A stretch of DNA of 64,000 nucleotides from Lepidonotus clava (taxonomy: Eukaryota > Annelida > Polychaeta > Phyllodocida > Polynoidae), in NCBI GenBank assembly GCA_936440205.1, contig OW387135.1, forward strand, positions 36,744,792 to 36,808,791, read 5' to 3'. Below, piece by piece: positions 12,778-25,300 of the stretch (position 1 is its first letter; each line of letters begins with the position of its first letter). The notes beneath the pieces are model-generated. The model worked only from the letters and a program-made list of their open reading frames with translations, was not told the origin of the DNA and did no database searches. A program made the translations under genes and the position numbers.

Positions 12778-15700
12778 CTAATTCAGTTGACTGTATGTGG
12801 GGTTGGTGGTGGTGGTGGTGGTGGTGGTGATGGTGGTGGTGTTGTGGTAGCTTGTGTTGTTCGTCGAAGGTTGTACCATGTTGGTGTCGCATGGGTATCT
12901 TTGATAGGCACCTTGATATCTTATACCACCCACCGCCGGACCACCCACAAGGCTTACATTATTGTACGGATAGTTGAATTCAGGCATGGGGTTGTTTAGT
13001 TGTGCTGTAAATGATGGCATGTTACTTGAAACAAACGTTGCCTGGTGTGGGTTGTACATTGGTGCAACCATGTCGTCCATTCTTGTCAACTGTTCATTTT
13101 GTTGGTTTGTTTGTCGCATCACAGACTCACTTGCAGTCTTTGGTCTTGCATTGCCTGACTGTGCTGTGTTGGTTACATCTTTGTTTGTGTGATCCAAATT
13201 CGAACTCATAGCTTTAGGCGGAATATCCTTCTTATTCGTTGACCGACGTACATGAGGTTCTGATTGTTCGTTGTCCGTCTTCTCTTTACTGTTGGTCGTT
13301 GCCAAATTTGTACTTTTAAAGTATTGACATAGTGACATCAGTTTGGGCGGCTTCCAGGTACCCCTGACGGTTTCCTTCAGGACTTGACGTATAAAGTCCT
13401 GAGTGTCTTCTGCCAGTTCGTGGTCTTTATCGTCAAGTTTCCGCATTTTGGACATGCAATGCCGGCCCCACATGTTAATGTCATCTTCTTCGTCCTCCAC
13501 CTCCAAAACTTTGGCTTTTTTAGTCTGCGAAGGTAAGTCGTGGTGAGGGCACGTAGGGTTAATGAAGAATTGAGGTTGATGGTTTTTCTCACCCATAGAC
13601 TGTAATATTTGCAGTTTCTGTTCCTCATAGGTTCCTGTACTTGTTTGTTTGGTGGTGCCAGTGTTTTTTTTTTTAGGTGGGTAAGAAGACTTGGATTCTG
13701 CATTCCTTTTCTTGGCCGTCGAAACTGACAGCGGCACAACATTCTTCGACTTCACTGGATTTGATTTGGGAACTGAAGTAGTCACCTTGGATATTGATTC
13801 AACCTTTTGTAATTTACCAGTACCTACATCATCCTTTGATGTTCCAGCCCCATTTCGGTCATCATAGTCCTCCAAGAACTTTCGAATTCTGGTTGATGGA
13901 GAATTGTTATTTGTTTTGGGTACTGACACAGACGACTTACATGTATTTGCAACAACCTTTGTCTTTTCTTTATTTGTAGTGGGTTGCGACAGTGACTTTG
14001 CGGACTTGGACGTACCCAATACACTTGGTTTAATTGAACTTTGAACTTTGGAAACATTTTTCTTCTGCGAGCTGCGGATGGTATTATTTTTCTTAGCACC
14101 CACACTTTCTTTCTCGTTGATCTCCACACTATCCGTGTCATTTTCAATTACATCTGGAGGTGTTGCAAAGAAATCATATTTCCCATGTGAAACTGTACTA
14201 CTGTAGAGTTTTCGTGGACCTTCATCTTTGTTCTTTGACATGTGAGATTCAGACTTTGTGTGAGTGCGTTTACTAGAAGAGTCTATTTTGGTTTCCGAGG
14301 AAGTTTTATTGTCAGTTCCGTCTTGGAAATCGGTGGACGACTTACATCCCCCCTGTGGTGGAGTCGGTGAAGGTGGACTTACTTTCACTACATCTTTCAT
14401 CTTTTTTCTAGAACTTTTAGGCACACATTTGTTTGAACTTTTGTTTTTTGGTGTAGTTTTGTCATCAAACTCAGGCCACAAATAAGAGACCATCTCATCG
14501 GCTTCTTCTTCTACACTGTCCCTCATTTTCTTACTTTCCTCATAAGCTTCTATATCCCTGATGTCGTCCTCATACACTTTCATAGCAGCTATCAATTTTG
14601 CTGGACCAACACCAATTGGACTACTTTTTTCTGAGTCGGTGTAACTTTCAACATCCTGGACCGTTTCTTTTTTTTGTCCCTTTCTTACCTTCAAAGGCTC
14701 ACGACTAACTTGCTCACATTGAATTGGTTCGTCATCCTCCGACGTTTCCTTATCATTTTTGTAGTTGGCCTTCTTAACCCTCTCCATCTTAATTCTTGGG
14801 CCGTCAAACTCATCAACATCATCATCATTGTCGTCGTCGCTCGGCCTATCATCTGATTCGTAATCTTTGTCGATGTTGTTGTGAACTTCATTTTTTTTGG
14901 TGGTTTTACTCTGTCTTGATTCATTTGTATTTACTTTTTCTTTTTTTTTCTCTCTATCGATGGACACTTTTGGTTCTTCCACATAGTCGTCGTCATGGAC
15001 TTCTGCCTCTTGTTCGTTCTCCGACGATGCAGCATCCTCATCATGACATACTCGATCTCCACCACCACGTTCCTCGTCATCATCATCCATTGCGTGCTGT
15101 TTTTCTTGATCCTGTTCTAATTCTGCGGTGACGTCGGCTTCTTCTCCGTATTCTTCTTCATTTTGTTCTTCCGCCTCCTCTTCTTCTTCTTCTTGTTCTT
15201 CTTCTTGTTCTTCTTCTACTTCTTCTTCATCGTCTTCTTCTTCTCCTCCTCGTTCTTGCTCTGAATCTTCTTGATCTTCTTCTTCTCCTTCGTCTTCTTC
15301 GTCGTCCTCCTCATGACGACTTTCTCGTGACCTTGTGCGGCTGGCTGGTGTTGTTTCTCTGGCTTGACGTTTGGACTGCAAAATAGAAATTATTGTCGCC
15401 ATAAACATTTACTAAATATTATAAATTGTCGTTGTGGTTACAATTAATGATATGTACGTTTTCAGTAGCTAATTATACACTCCTTGGAAAGTTAAATTTT
15501 TTTCATTTTTTTCCAACAAAAATAAAACATTTATCATTATATAGATTATTATATTTATCTGAATTCACTCTACTGTTAACATTTAAATGATGCAATATAA
15601 ATAATTTTTAACCTAGCGTCCAAAAAGAAATATGACACAAATTCTGTGACCAATTAATTAACCATGTACCTCGCACGAATTGTCATTACTGATGTGTATA

Positions 15701-16453
15701 AAACAGACAAATATTATAATGTCCCTAGATTACTTTCTTAATATAGCTTATTATGGGAAACAATAATTTTTTAATAATAACCTTAAAGTTCGACACTGTT
15801 TTCCGACCCTTGGAATACGGATAAAGGAACGTCAGCCGTTTAAATATCCATAGTTTGCGCGCTGACACTTTAGTTGCTCCACTCCCACTAGGTGGCAGCT
15901 TCAGGTGTTTGGTGAGCTGTGTTCGGAATCCTCTCCAATGGTTCTTTATTTCTGCCACTGTAACATTAAAGATTAAATACTCTTTAAGAATGATCATTTA
16001 TTTAAATATTATTGGACAGTCCAATGATATTCATTCATATGAAGATGAGGCATAATTAAATCACATGACAATGTTTAAGTCGGCCGCCAAATAACAATGC
16101 AGTATTCCGTTTATACTAACCACCATATAAAAATGTGGATGACTTTCATAAAGTATGTAATTATTGGGCCAACAAACAGTTAACATGGTTAAACTTCAGA
16201 AGATGAACTCACCCGACACGCCCATTTTTTCAGCAAGCTTTCCAAGCAGACGATCCTTCATTTTCGTGTTCTTGTAGTGTTCGTCGTCAGTATCCCAATA
16301 GAATCTCCGCGACTCAAACCAATTTATTATAGTTTCCTCCTCTTCATTCGTCCAATCATGAGACCCTTCCTTTCCAGCTCTCGGCGTGATATCATCAGGA
16401 TTCTTTTTAGGTTTCTGTTTCGTCTTTTTTGTTTTCTTCTTTGTCGGCGCCAT
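12778..16453 (-). CDS. Harbinger accessory protein 1, MADF and BESS-like (three exons)
   Basis: Exons on the minus strand are 16453-16213, 15957-15782 and 15375-12778, phases 1 and 0, about 1004 residues. Exons 1-2 encode a MADF/Myb-SANT-like domain (about residues 34-133): SHDWTNEEEE, FYWDTDDEHYKN, AEIKNHWRGF and a C-terminal aromatic FLYPYSKG. A lysine-rich nuclear signal precedes it. The long last exon is acidic and low-complexity, then has a BESS-like stretch around residues 764-815 (MWGRHCMSKMRKL to KETVRG) and ends in a threonine run from a GGT repeat. The start at 16453 is preferred over an in-frame ATG at 16576 because it matches the paralogue's start context (AAGATGGC) and keeps a shared promoter motif upstream. 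By family analogy it binds subterminal DNA or carries the transposase into the nucleus. The exon 2 donor (AAG-GTTATT) is weak, so the splice there is less certain. The paralogue at 17811-21249 has the same exon plan. Confidence 0.8.
12797..12850 (+). repeat. GGT trinucleotide repeat
   Basis: About fifteen GGT/GGTGAT units, encoding the threonine-rich C-terminus of accessory protein 1 on the other strand. Likely length-variable. Confidence 0.8.
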
Positions 16454-16489
16454 CTTTGAAACGGTCCTATTTTTTACGACACTCATCGG

Positions 16490-16505
16490 GTCATGTGACC
16501 GTTTA
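16490..16505 (-). promoter_or_regulatory. Shared promoter motif of accessory gene 1
   Basis: GGTCATGTGACCGTTT begins 37 bases upstream of the chosen start codon. Accessory gene 2 has GGTCACATGACCGTTT 39 bases upstream of its start, in the same printed-strand orientation. The core is an E-box palindrome flanked by CGTTT. Conservation at the same spacing argues for promoter function. Confidence 0.55.
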
Positions 16506-16576
16506 CTATCGTTTGATTGGTCGTTGGCCGACAAACTAGAGTTAAATACTTTAATCGTTGAATCTTGTATAGACAA

Positions 16577-17810
16577 TTTTTATTAAAAGTTTAGGGTGTC
16601 CTAAGAGCATGGCTTATAGATTTCTTTTTGGATTACGTTATTAAAATATAAGAATATAATTAATTATATTTCTGAAATGAAATTAATGTCATCATGTTGT
16701 CCAAATAAAAAAATCCTCAATATTGATTTCCTTGAGAAATAGCCAATTATGGTAAAGTCATTATACGTTAACGATTAACCTAATTATTACAATTGTTATT
16801 TTATTAAGAAGTAAAATTGGAAAACTGAAGTGAACGAAAACCAATCTTCTTTATTATGAAACATGTTAAAGCATGCACAAACATGTCCTTTTCTTGTTCG
16901 TTGCAAAAATAAAGTTTCAAAAGTATACAGTATATCTAAATGACGACAAAAACACTGATTCTTCCCATCCATCATGTTTTCATGATAACACTTAATAATA
17001 TTTGAGATAATTTTTACCAAATAATATTGTTTGTTTTTAAAATATCCTTGACGGACGTATTTTTTTTTTATTTTTGAAAAGTACTACTTATCTTGTAATA
17101 TAAATTATTAAAGAATACCCTGTAATAAATTATTTTAAGCCATCCAAATATTTTTTTCTTAAACACACATGCAAATGTTTTAACTAAATCTCCAAAGGAA
17201 CAACTATATAAGTTATTTATAAAAAAAAAAACTTGCTTTTCCAGACACAATAAACAGTGCAGTAGTTCCTATTAACGAACACCTCTAGTTTCTATCACTA
17301 ATTGATCTGCTTGCGTTGATCCTTTTCCTAAAGTTAGCATTATTTAAAAGTTCAAGGTATGATATTGTTGTGCCATACTACCACAACCTAAAACAGACAA
17401 TGTTTCATCCGTCCTGAATGTCACTTGGATAAATATTTAAACAGTAAAGAATCAAATGTTAATATTTGTAAAATGATTTACATTATTAATAACAGTATCT
17501 CTAATGTTATACCTTTAGTAATTTTTTCCAAGAAATATTAAATGTAAGGTAAAAATAATGTGTCAACAATAACGTTTACTTGTCTGTAATACTATTTCTT
17601 TCAAGCTAAACAAGTAAAAGTTTACAACGCTAAAGTCTCTAGCAAAGAAGACTGGAAAACCAATGAAAATTAAGAAAAACATTACTAGATATTGCGTTAA
17701 CGATCAGAAATATGCATGTACCCCATACCAAATATTACAATGTAAAATATGTTAAACTTGCAAGTTGCACTCATGTTTAGTAAGTTCTTTTAAGGTCCGC
17801 CGACTTTTAA
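16577..17810. other. AT-rich spacer between the two accessory genes
   Basis: About 1.2 kb of AT-rich DNA inside the Harbinger element, serving as 5' flank of accessory gene 1 and 3' flank of accessory gene 2. No exon is recognised in it. Confidence 0.5.
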
Positions 17811-20800
17811 CTATTCTTTTTCTTTGGGGTCAGACGCGTACTGATGATAGGTATTCAGGTAAAAGTTCTGCTGCACCGGGGCAGGAGCTGGTGAACTTTT
17901 CAAGGAGACTTTGGTGGATGACGAAGCTTCGTCATGAACTCCTTCGACTGTATGCCTGTGTGGTCCTCCAACCGCGCTCGATTTACAAACAGTTGGCATT
18001 GATTCGGATGGGACGGATGTATCACTTGTTTTTTTCAGTTGCCTAAGTCCAAACTCTCTGGGCGGCACCCAGTTCCCTCGCACAGTTTCGCGCATAACAA
18101 CACGGATGACCTCCTGTGTGTCCTCTGCAACGTCTGGATCCATGTCGTGTAGTGTGCGCATTTTCTTAACGACATACTTCCCCCAAAGACTAATGTAGTC
18201 GTCGTCCTCCTCCTCCTCCTCCCATTCTGGTTCTTCCTTAAACCCCTTATTTGGACGTTTTCTTTTTTTGCCTCTCGTCAGTCCTGTTGTAGGCTGATGC
18301 TGCTGTTCTTTAGGATTCACTTGAGGTTTTCCAGTTTGTGATGAGTGTGTGACTGTCAATGATGTCCCTGGTGTCTCATGGTACTCATCCACAGATTGCG
18401 AAGACTTCAAAGCAGTGTATGTTTGAGAAAGATGTGGGTTCCTTAATCCTTCACCATCAGTTTGTTTGTCTTCTTCTTCTTCTTCTGATTCTCCTTCCTG
18501 TTCTTGATCTTCTGTTTGTTCGGTCGAAGGCGAATGTGTAATAATTTTTTCCTTGGTGTAAGGTTCATTCTCCGTTGATTTAATGACGTCTTTTTTGTCA
18601 GTGTCATCCGACCAAGTTGCCTGATCTCGGTTAGTAATCATTTCGTCTTTGGACGAACACTGATTTACAGGGTAGTCTGTCTGGGCCGACGGTATCACCC
18701 GAAGTTGTATGGTCTGATCAAGAAGTTTCATTTCCGGTAGATTAACAGTCTGCATAGAAGAAACTTGTTGGATGAGAGTTTCTGGGACACAAACGTCATC
18801 TTGAAATGTGGTCTGTTGTTGGTCATCACCTGTTAATAAACACTCAGGTTTACTGGCGTCGAAATCCTCTGGAACAGCGTCCGCCGTGTTTTTGTTTGGT
18901 GAGGGAAGCTGATAATGTGATAATGCGCCAGACGTGTGTTCACCCTCTACCACACCTTCCAAGGACGATGAAGTTTCCCTTACTTCGACTTGTGCCGCGT
19001 CGTCATCCTCTGGAACAGCGTCCGCCGTGTTACTGTTTGGTGAGGGAACCTGAGAATATGATAATGCGGCAGACTTGAGTTCACCCTGTACCACACCTTC
19101 CAAGGACGATGAAGTTTCCCTTACTTCGACTTGTGCCGTGTCGTCATCCTCTGGAACAGCGTCCGCCGTGTTACTGTTTGGTGAGGGAACCTGAGAAGGT
19201 GATAATGCGGCAGACTTGAGTTCACGCTCTCCCACACCTTCCAAGGACGATGAAGTGTCACTTACTTCGACTCCTGGCGCATTGTCAAAAATTTTTTGTA
19301 AAGTGTCAATTTTGTAGAGCTGAATTTGTTTTCTCAGTTTTAGGACGGCTTTTTTAGCTGCCGGCGGGCTAATGAGAGGCGCTTTGAATGCATGGCAGTC
19401 TGTGTCTGAGGAGGCGTCTTCAAACTGCTGTTGGTCTCCCAGGATCACTACACTGTGGTCTGCTTCTGTAACCTCTTTATCTGCATTTTGTTGTCCGTGG
19501 ACCTCTACATCGACTATGGTGCTGTTGCCATCCTTTGGAAGTTGTTGGTCATCGGACGCACTACTCGTACTTGCTATGGGTTCCACATCAATGACATGGA
19601 ATCTTTCACTTCTTCTTTTTGAGGGGTTCTTGGATGATGCCTTTAGTTTTGGAGTTGATACGTCGCCGAACTCATGCATTTGTTCCATTTCAAGCACATC
19701 TTTTAGTGCGGCTAAGCCCTGTGGGGTGTGTGAAATATCGGCAATGTCTTCTTTATACACGAGCTCTGCCGCCCGGGCCAACTGTTCCTCTGCTGCGTGG
19801 TTGTAGGCTGCTTGCACGATCTCTGCATCGTCATCGCCCGATGCACTGTGAATTTCGATGGGGCAGTTGATATTAGAACCACTTGAATCCGTTGATGACG
19901 TCAGATTGAGTGGTTCTTCGTTGGCGGAACCAGCAGTCTGAGCACAACTTGATGGCTCGCCACAGGATGAAGTGGAAGTACCACTTGTAGCATGATCTGT
20001 GGACGACTTTCCCACGGATTTGGAGCGTGTCCCGTCGGCGGGCGAAGAACTTTTATGACACTGTAATGCAGATAATTTAAAACAATAAGTTAAAATTGCA
20101 AAGATGAATTACTATTCCATTAATTCTTGATGTGTGTAGAAGGATTGATCTTGATTACATTATGAAGCTGATTATCTAATAAAATTTGGAATATTTCCCT
20201 CCTTTTTTACATAATGAACTGAAAAATGTATTTCTTTCTATGCTAATGATATGTTGATGTACTCCGGTTTCAGAGATTGTGACTCTTTCATTATACATAA
20301 AAATTTTTACATTAAACTATAAATATTTAGAGAAAAATAATACTTTTGTCTTCCTTTAATTTGAATACAATTTTTTTTTTTTATACGTACGGCTTGCTTT
20401 CCCACTGGACGCCCTTTCGAGAATGGTTCTAGGAAGTCCAGGTGCCCAAATAACCACTCCTGTCTTTTCGTGATCTTTTGAGGTCCTAGTTCTGCTGGCC
20501 AACGCAGAAATTTGGTGTATCTGGATCGGTAGCCCTGCCATCGTGTTAGAATGACCTCGGCTGAAATATAATCAAATGAAATAATTATTATAGGCTACAG
20601 TTTTATGAATAGCGTCCTCATTCATAATTAATACACTTGTTGGTCGTTCAAAGAATAACTTTATATTAGTTATTATTGAGGCCGTAAATTAATTTTTTTA
20701 TTCCCATATTACCCTCGAAACCTTAAGAAGTCCGTAACTTTTTATGAGCCCAATAAAGGGTGAAGCTAACTCTAATTTATGGATGGACGAGTGCTTACGT

Positions 20801-21249
20801 ATCACAACAACAAGCTGTCGATGAACATTATTGAGACGAGTTGAAGGTTCGCTATGCTTTTTCATTGGAGAACAAACAACCAGGAAAATATAGATGTGAG
20901 GTGTGCGGTTACATTTTCTTTATAAATTATGATATATTGAGATTATATTCGTAATAGATATCATCAATTTGAAAGTACGACGAAGTTCCTTTCCATAATG
21001 TTGGCCATGGTTCTTGTACTTACCATCAATGGACATCTGTTTGGCGAGTCGGGCAAGGAGGCGTCCCTTCTTGCTAGTGTTTTGATAGTGCTTGTGATCC
21101 GTATCGTAGAAGAACTTGTTATTCTTGAACCAGTCGATTAAAGTCAACTCTTCCTCTATAGTCCACGAATGGGATCCTTCTTTAGCTGCGCGAGGAGCAA
21201 ACGATGGAGTGTCAGTTCGGCTGCCGGGTTGCGAGCTAGGTGACGCCAT
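17811..21249 (-). CDS. Harbinger accessory protein 2, MADF and BESS-like paralogue (three exons)
   Basis: Exons on the minus strand are 21249-21024, 20560-20391 and 20060-17811, with the same phases (1, 0) as accessory gene 1, about 881 residues. The MADF-like domain spans about residues 30-128: SHSWTIEEELTL, FFYDTDHKHYQNTS, ILTRWQGYRSRYTKF, LEPFSKGRP, each aligning with its paralogue. The BESS-like stretch at about 747-797 (SLWGKYVVKKMRTL, then AEDTQEVIRVVMRETVRG) is the best-conserved part of the long exon. Between them lie acidic, Ser/Thr-rich segments and three tandem 47-residue repeats. The splice donors GTAAGT and GTACGT are good. Divergence outside the two domains is high, so the duplication is old relative to the insertion. 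Role inferred: second DNA-binding or nuclear-import partner of the transposase, or a competitor of the first. Confidence 0.82.
18850..19270. repeat. Three tandem 141-base repeats in accessory gene 2
   Basis: The word AAGGACGATGAAGT recurs at 18961, 19102 and 19243, exactly 141 bases apart, so the unit encodes 47 residues (ETSSSLEGV then SPNSNTADAVPED) and keeps frame. The copies are very alike, so the expansion is recent. Confidence 0.85.
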
Positions 21250-21287
21250 CTTGCTTCATCTGAACATCTTCGTACGGACAAATACTG

Positions 21288-21303
21288 GTCACATGACCGT
21301 TTT
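21288..21303 (-). promoter_or_regulatory. Shared promoter motif of accessory gene 2
   Basis: GGTCACATGACCGTTT, 39 bases upstream of the start at 21249, matches the motif upstream of accessory gene 1 with two changes in the core. Confidence 0.55.
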
Positions 21304-22305
21304 TGAGACCCATGGTTTCAAAAGGGCGAACCCGTACTATTTGTTCGCCCGACGATTAATTAAGCAAAAGTCATAATGCGGTTATCCGAGTTTTGGACGT
21401 TGTATATGCTTCCTTTGATGATAGACGAGTACACCAGCACTCCTGTAGATTCTTTTCTGAAGTGTAAAATATATAAATTTTCTTAATCGTCGGACGATGT
21501 ATTTAATTTAACGTAAAAGGTTTTAAGATCATTAAACTTTGTGACTGTGTATGAGCAAGTTTTAATCCGACTGACTAAGATTTGTCTAAGTGTAAAGAGA
21601 AATTCGTTTGACTATCAACATAGCACTGCCAGGTTGGGCGATAAAAGGCGTACCTGACTTCTGTTTCCAGTTTAATTCTCCGGTGGGTGTACCGACGGTG
21701 TTTGTATCCAGATAATACGACCATCCTAGTGACAATCATCATGAATGAGTTGGTTGTCTTTGTTCAATAACGGGGTATATCTTTAAATTAATTGTAATTC
21801 GGACGAAAGTTGTGGCGGCCGGTCACTTCTCAGTTTATATCCTTGCGTACGACCAAACAAAGATCACATGATTTCATATTCGTTCCTGATTGGTCCACAC
21901 AAATATTGCACTTTAGTTCATCGGCCGACGACTAAGAACGGTGTCAAGTGCGTCCCAACGTGACGACATGCATTGCAAAAGCTTGCAACCGATTAAAGTT
22001 ACTCGCTCTCACCGGCGACCAGTTGATTAATCGCCCTGTTTTTCGGGCGAAATATTCAACATGTCGGACTTTTTTAGTCGGCGGAGAACGCCGCCGGCGA
22101 CCAAGCGGAGGCAAGTTTCCAAACTAATCGCCCGCCGACAAACTCCACTAGTCGTCTACAGTTAGTCGGCGGGCGCGTCCCAACGCGGCGATTAAAAAAA
22201 AATTCCAAGAGCGACTAACTATTCGTCGGCCGACTTAAAAAATCCTTAATCGGTGGCCGACTAACCTTAATCGCCGGGGTTTAGTCGCCACGTGGGGACC
22301 CGCCT
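21304..22305. repeat. Right subterminal region and inverted end of Harbinger
   Basis: No gene. The palindrome seen at the left end recurs with small changes at 21918-21931 and 22223-22236, and near-copies of the tip (GTCCCAACG-GCGA type) occur at 21952 and 22177. Words CGACTAA, GTCGGCGGG and TAATCGCC fill the last 400 bases. The terminal repeat ends at 22305, followed by TAA. Confidence 0.75.
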
Positions 22306-22308
22306 TAA

Positions 22309-25300
22309 CACGGGACAGACTAGAGGGATGTAAAAGGGTGTCAATGGCCCATTGGGGCGACGCCAAGCAGCAGTTGCTGGAACTATCGCCCCCAAGTGAG
22401 GGTTTGTTGGTGAAGAAAACAGCCCTGAAGAAGGAGACTATTTTCTGAAAGTAGGATTCACAGCCCTTCATCAAATCAACACGTACCATGTAACAAGACG
22501 GGAAGGCAATGCAATATGTATGATGTATGATCTCCACCAAACTCGGTAATTATGTACAATTTTCTATTACTTTTACATGGCTCAGCTACTGAAAACCTTC
22601 TGCACCGTTTGTACTGCAATACTGACTAACACCAGAACTTACTTTAGTTCTAAAATGACAACAGACCCCTAACTTTGTAAATAGTTCATTGAACAACACC
22701 TCTCTGGTAAGGAACACAATAATGTATGTATTTATATCTATCATGCGGAATACTTTATTATTTATCATCCATCTAACCATGATAAAATGGTACCGCATAA
22801 TAACGAACATTTCATAAAACAATGAATAATTCCTCGTGCGCATATTATGTTGAAGTGGAATCGTTTGAGCTATTACAAAAGACCCCTTGCTTATCACGAT
22901 CTGACATTGGAAGCTAAGAATATCACTATCGCGAATACCAATCACGCTCATGTAAGAGGAAAATCTATCGTCCTTGGAGATGGTTTCATAATCTCTGATT
23001 ATATCAATCAAAATTTCCAAGCACGTAGCGATGGCCTCTGACCTATAACCGAGATTTAATCGTGCTGAAAGAAGCCACTTCAAGCGTTTTCTTGGGCTCG
23101 GCGGATGTAACATACTTCACGTAAGCTTCTGGTGCGACTGCCTTCATAACACCAAATTTGATTAGCCTTAATTCAAGACAATATTATTACATAACATGTG
23201 TCTTTTCACTCTTCAACTGCCATAGATGTCTTAATTTGAAACAAAGAGAGAACTAATGTTGGTTGTTTCAGTAATCACGTAATAATTATGTCTTTTTTTT
23301 CTGAAGCACATTGGTGACAGATGCTAACAAATGACATTCCGAAGCGCTGTGGAGTGTGACTCCCGTTGGTCATCAGGGTATAGGAAGCCCTCACTCAGAG
23401 ACTCAGGAAGTATGGCGAGCAGCACGGCATGGCCCTATCAACTTGAGAACATACCTCATTGGTCTGAAATATTCATCCACATCCATCACCAGTCGCCTTT
23501 AGACTGATCCCAGACTGACATCTGCTGAGTTGGGGCGGAAACAGCAGTGGGTCTAGGATGCCAGAAACTAGAGTTTGGGGACATCCGGGAGTCACAGACG
23601 TTTCTCAGTCCACGCATTTTGGTATTTAGGCATCTGCATCCAATTTTGGGTCATTCTCGTTTATTTGAGCCATACCCCTAATACCTAAGTTATATTACAA
23701 TATAACCCCAGATAGCACACAATGTAATTAGTGAGTTATTAGATATGTAACAAGATGGGCTCTGGGCATTTTTTCTCAAAACGATAACAACATAACAAAG
23801 GAATCATGATGTGCCCGCTAATCTACCATTCCCGATTCAAGATATAGTTTTTTTAATATTGTTACAATACAGTTATTTCACATGATATCCATTGATAGTT
23901 ACATTCAGTACCAAATTACAGGCCGGTACTGTTTTTTTTAAATTCTTGGAGGTGCACAAAAACATGCTAAGAATAATGTCCTACTCAAAATGCAACAATA
24001 GAGCAAAATAATACTTCTTTATATAGTTCTTTTATCAAAATAAGTACATCTGATATATTAGTAGATGATACATCATATTTTGGGCGCATTTCAGAAAAGA
24101 ATCACAGTAAGAGCTGCGTTAGAGGCTGCTTAAAATTAGTTTTGCTAAAGTGAAGGTATATGGGTTCCTGAATGCTATGTGAGGCTAAAGAGACCATTTT
24201 GGATTCTGTAAGGGGAGAGAGTGGGGATGTCCAAAATATGATTCATATGCTCCCTGTCACTTTATAGACATAATGTTCTACCAGATAATGTCTCGATATG
24301 ATTGAGCCCACACAATATCCCCTCTATGACATGTATTCTTCTGAAATTGATAGTCTATGATCCACTTTCTGATTGTCCAACCATCTCAATTAGTCTCATA
24401 GTGATAATTACTTTTTATCGATAGTTTTATCATTTGCATCGGAACAGAACTGGCAAATTTTCTGTGGTTTCTGCCTCGCCCCCGTTTCTCTATCTCGCCC
24501 TCACCCTGGCCTTTTTCCCAAAGCACCTCTTCCCTCTGGCTGCCCCCTCTTTACCCCCCAGTGCGTCTTGTTGATGGACTGGTCCACTTCACTGGGCCTG
24601 CCGCACACCCACCACTTATCGCCGGGCCTCCCGTGTTTTGTCAGAAGTTAAAACAAACAGTTCAACCTATTGCGGAATCAGTTTCCAAATACTACTCCCA
24701 AAATAGGTGACGCGGTTGGGCAAGAAGTAAAATAGAGGATTCACTGTCGCAGAAATCAAACGATCATGTCAGGTTCCGTTTTTAGTGTATTGTTTTGAGG
24801 CTAGCTGTAACAGAAATCGACATGATTTAATTTGAATAGCATGTGTACTTTCATAGTGTTAAGTTGTTTCTACAATCTTAAAGACTGATTCATAGGACCC
24901 ATCTATTACCTCAAAAGTCATCCTTTAAATAAGTACCGGTAAAAATATCATTTTAGAGCATAATCATCATCATGAGCGGGAAACATAATCACGTTTTTGC
25001 AGAGCTACGACGTTTGTATATAGGCCTACATTGCCCAAACTCTTGCGTTCTATCATTTGAAAAGCAGGAAATCGATTTTCCGAAATATGAGACATTTGTG
25101 TGCTTTGCTTTTTTCGTAAGTGTTTACAAGACTATTTCCATGTCAGGTCAGATTTGATAGGCACCAAATACAAGTAATAACTGTGACGAGGAAATGGTAG
25201 AGAGGGCGCCTGGCTATTTCACTTGCATAATATTGTGGTGAGAATATCCTTTGCTTGTCCACGGTTCCTAATGGGGATATGGGTTGCACCCTTTTCCTGC

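Larger units (their letters stand above)
9898..22305. mobile_element. Complete-looking 12.4 kb PIF/Harbinger DNA transposon
   Basis: The two ends read AGCCTGGTCCCCACGTGGCG (left) and, on the other strand, AGGCGGGTCCCCACGTGGCG (right), flanked by TAA duplications. Inside lie a PIF/Harbinger DDE transposase on the plus strand and two MADF-like accessory genes on the minus strand, converging on the transposase. All reading frames and splice sites look intact, so the element could be autonomous and young. It is much longer than the usual few-kilobase Harbinger because the accessory gene is duplicated and each copy has a very long last exon. The right and left subterminal 200-400 bases repeat short palindromes. 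Confidence 0.92.

Noticed and set aside
12787-12999. Glycine-rich open frame on the plus strand
   Set aside because: It is the translation of the GGT repeat opposite the C-terminus of accessory protein 1.
15887-15900. A full CTCF core match (CCACTAGGTGGCAG)
   Set aside because: It lies within the MADF-encoding exon of accessory gene 1, where the protein sequence explains the bases.
16454-16576. Longer N-terminus for accessory protein 1 from the upstream ATG
   Set aside because: The paralogue has no counterpart, and the shared promoter motif falls inside this extension.
18850-19270. CRISPR-like spaced repeats
   Set aside because: The regular 141-base repeats are coding, in frame and without spacers, in a eukaryotic transposon.
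22586-23113. 175-residue open frame on the minus strand
   Set aside because: No recognisable motif, no splice partners and composition like the surrounding AT-rich DNA; not enough to call a gene.
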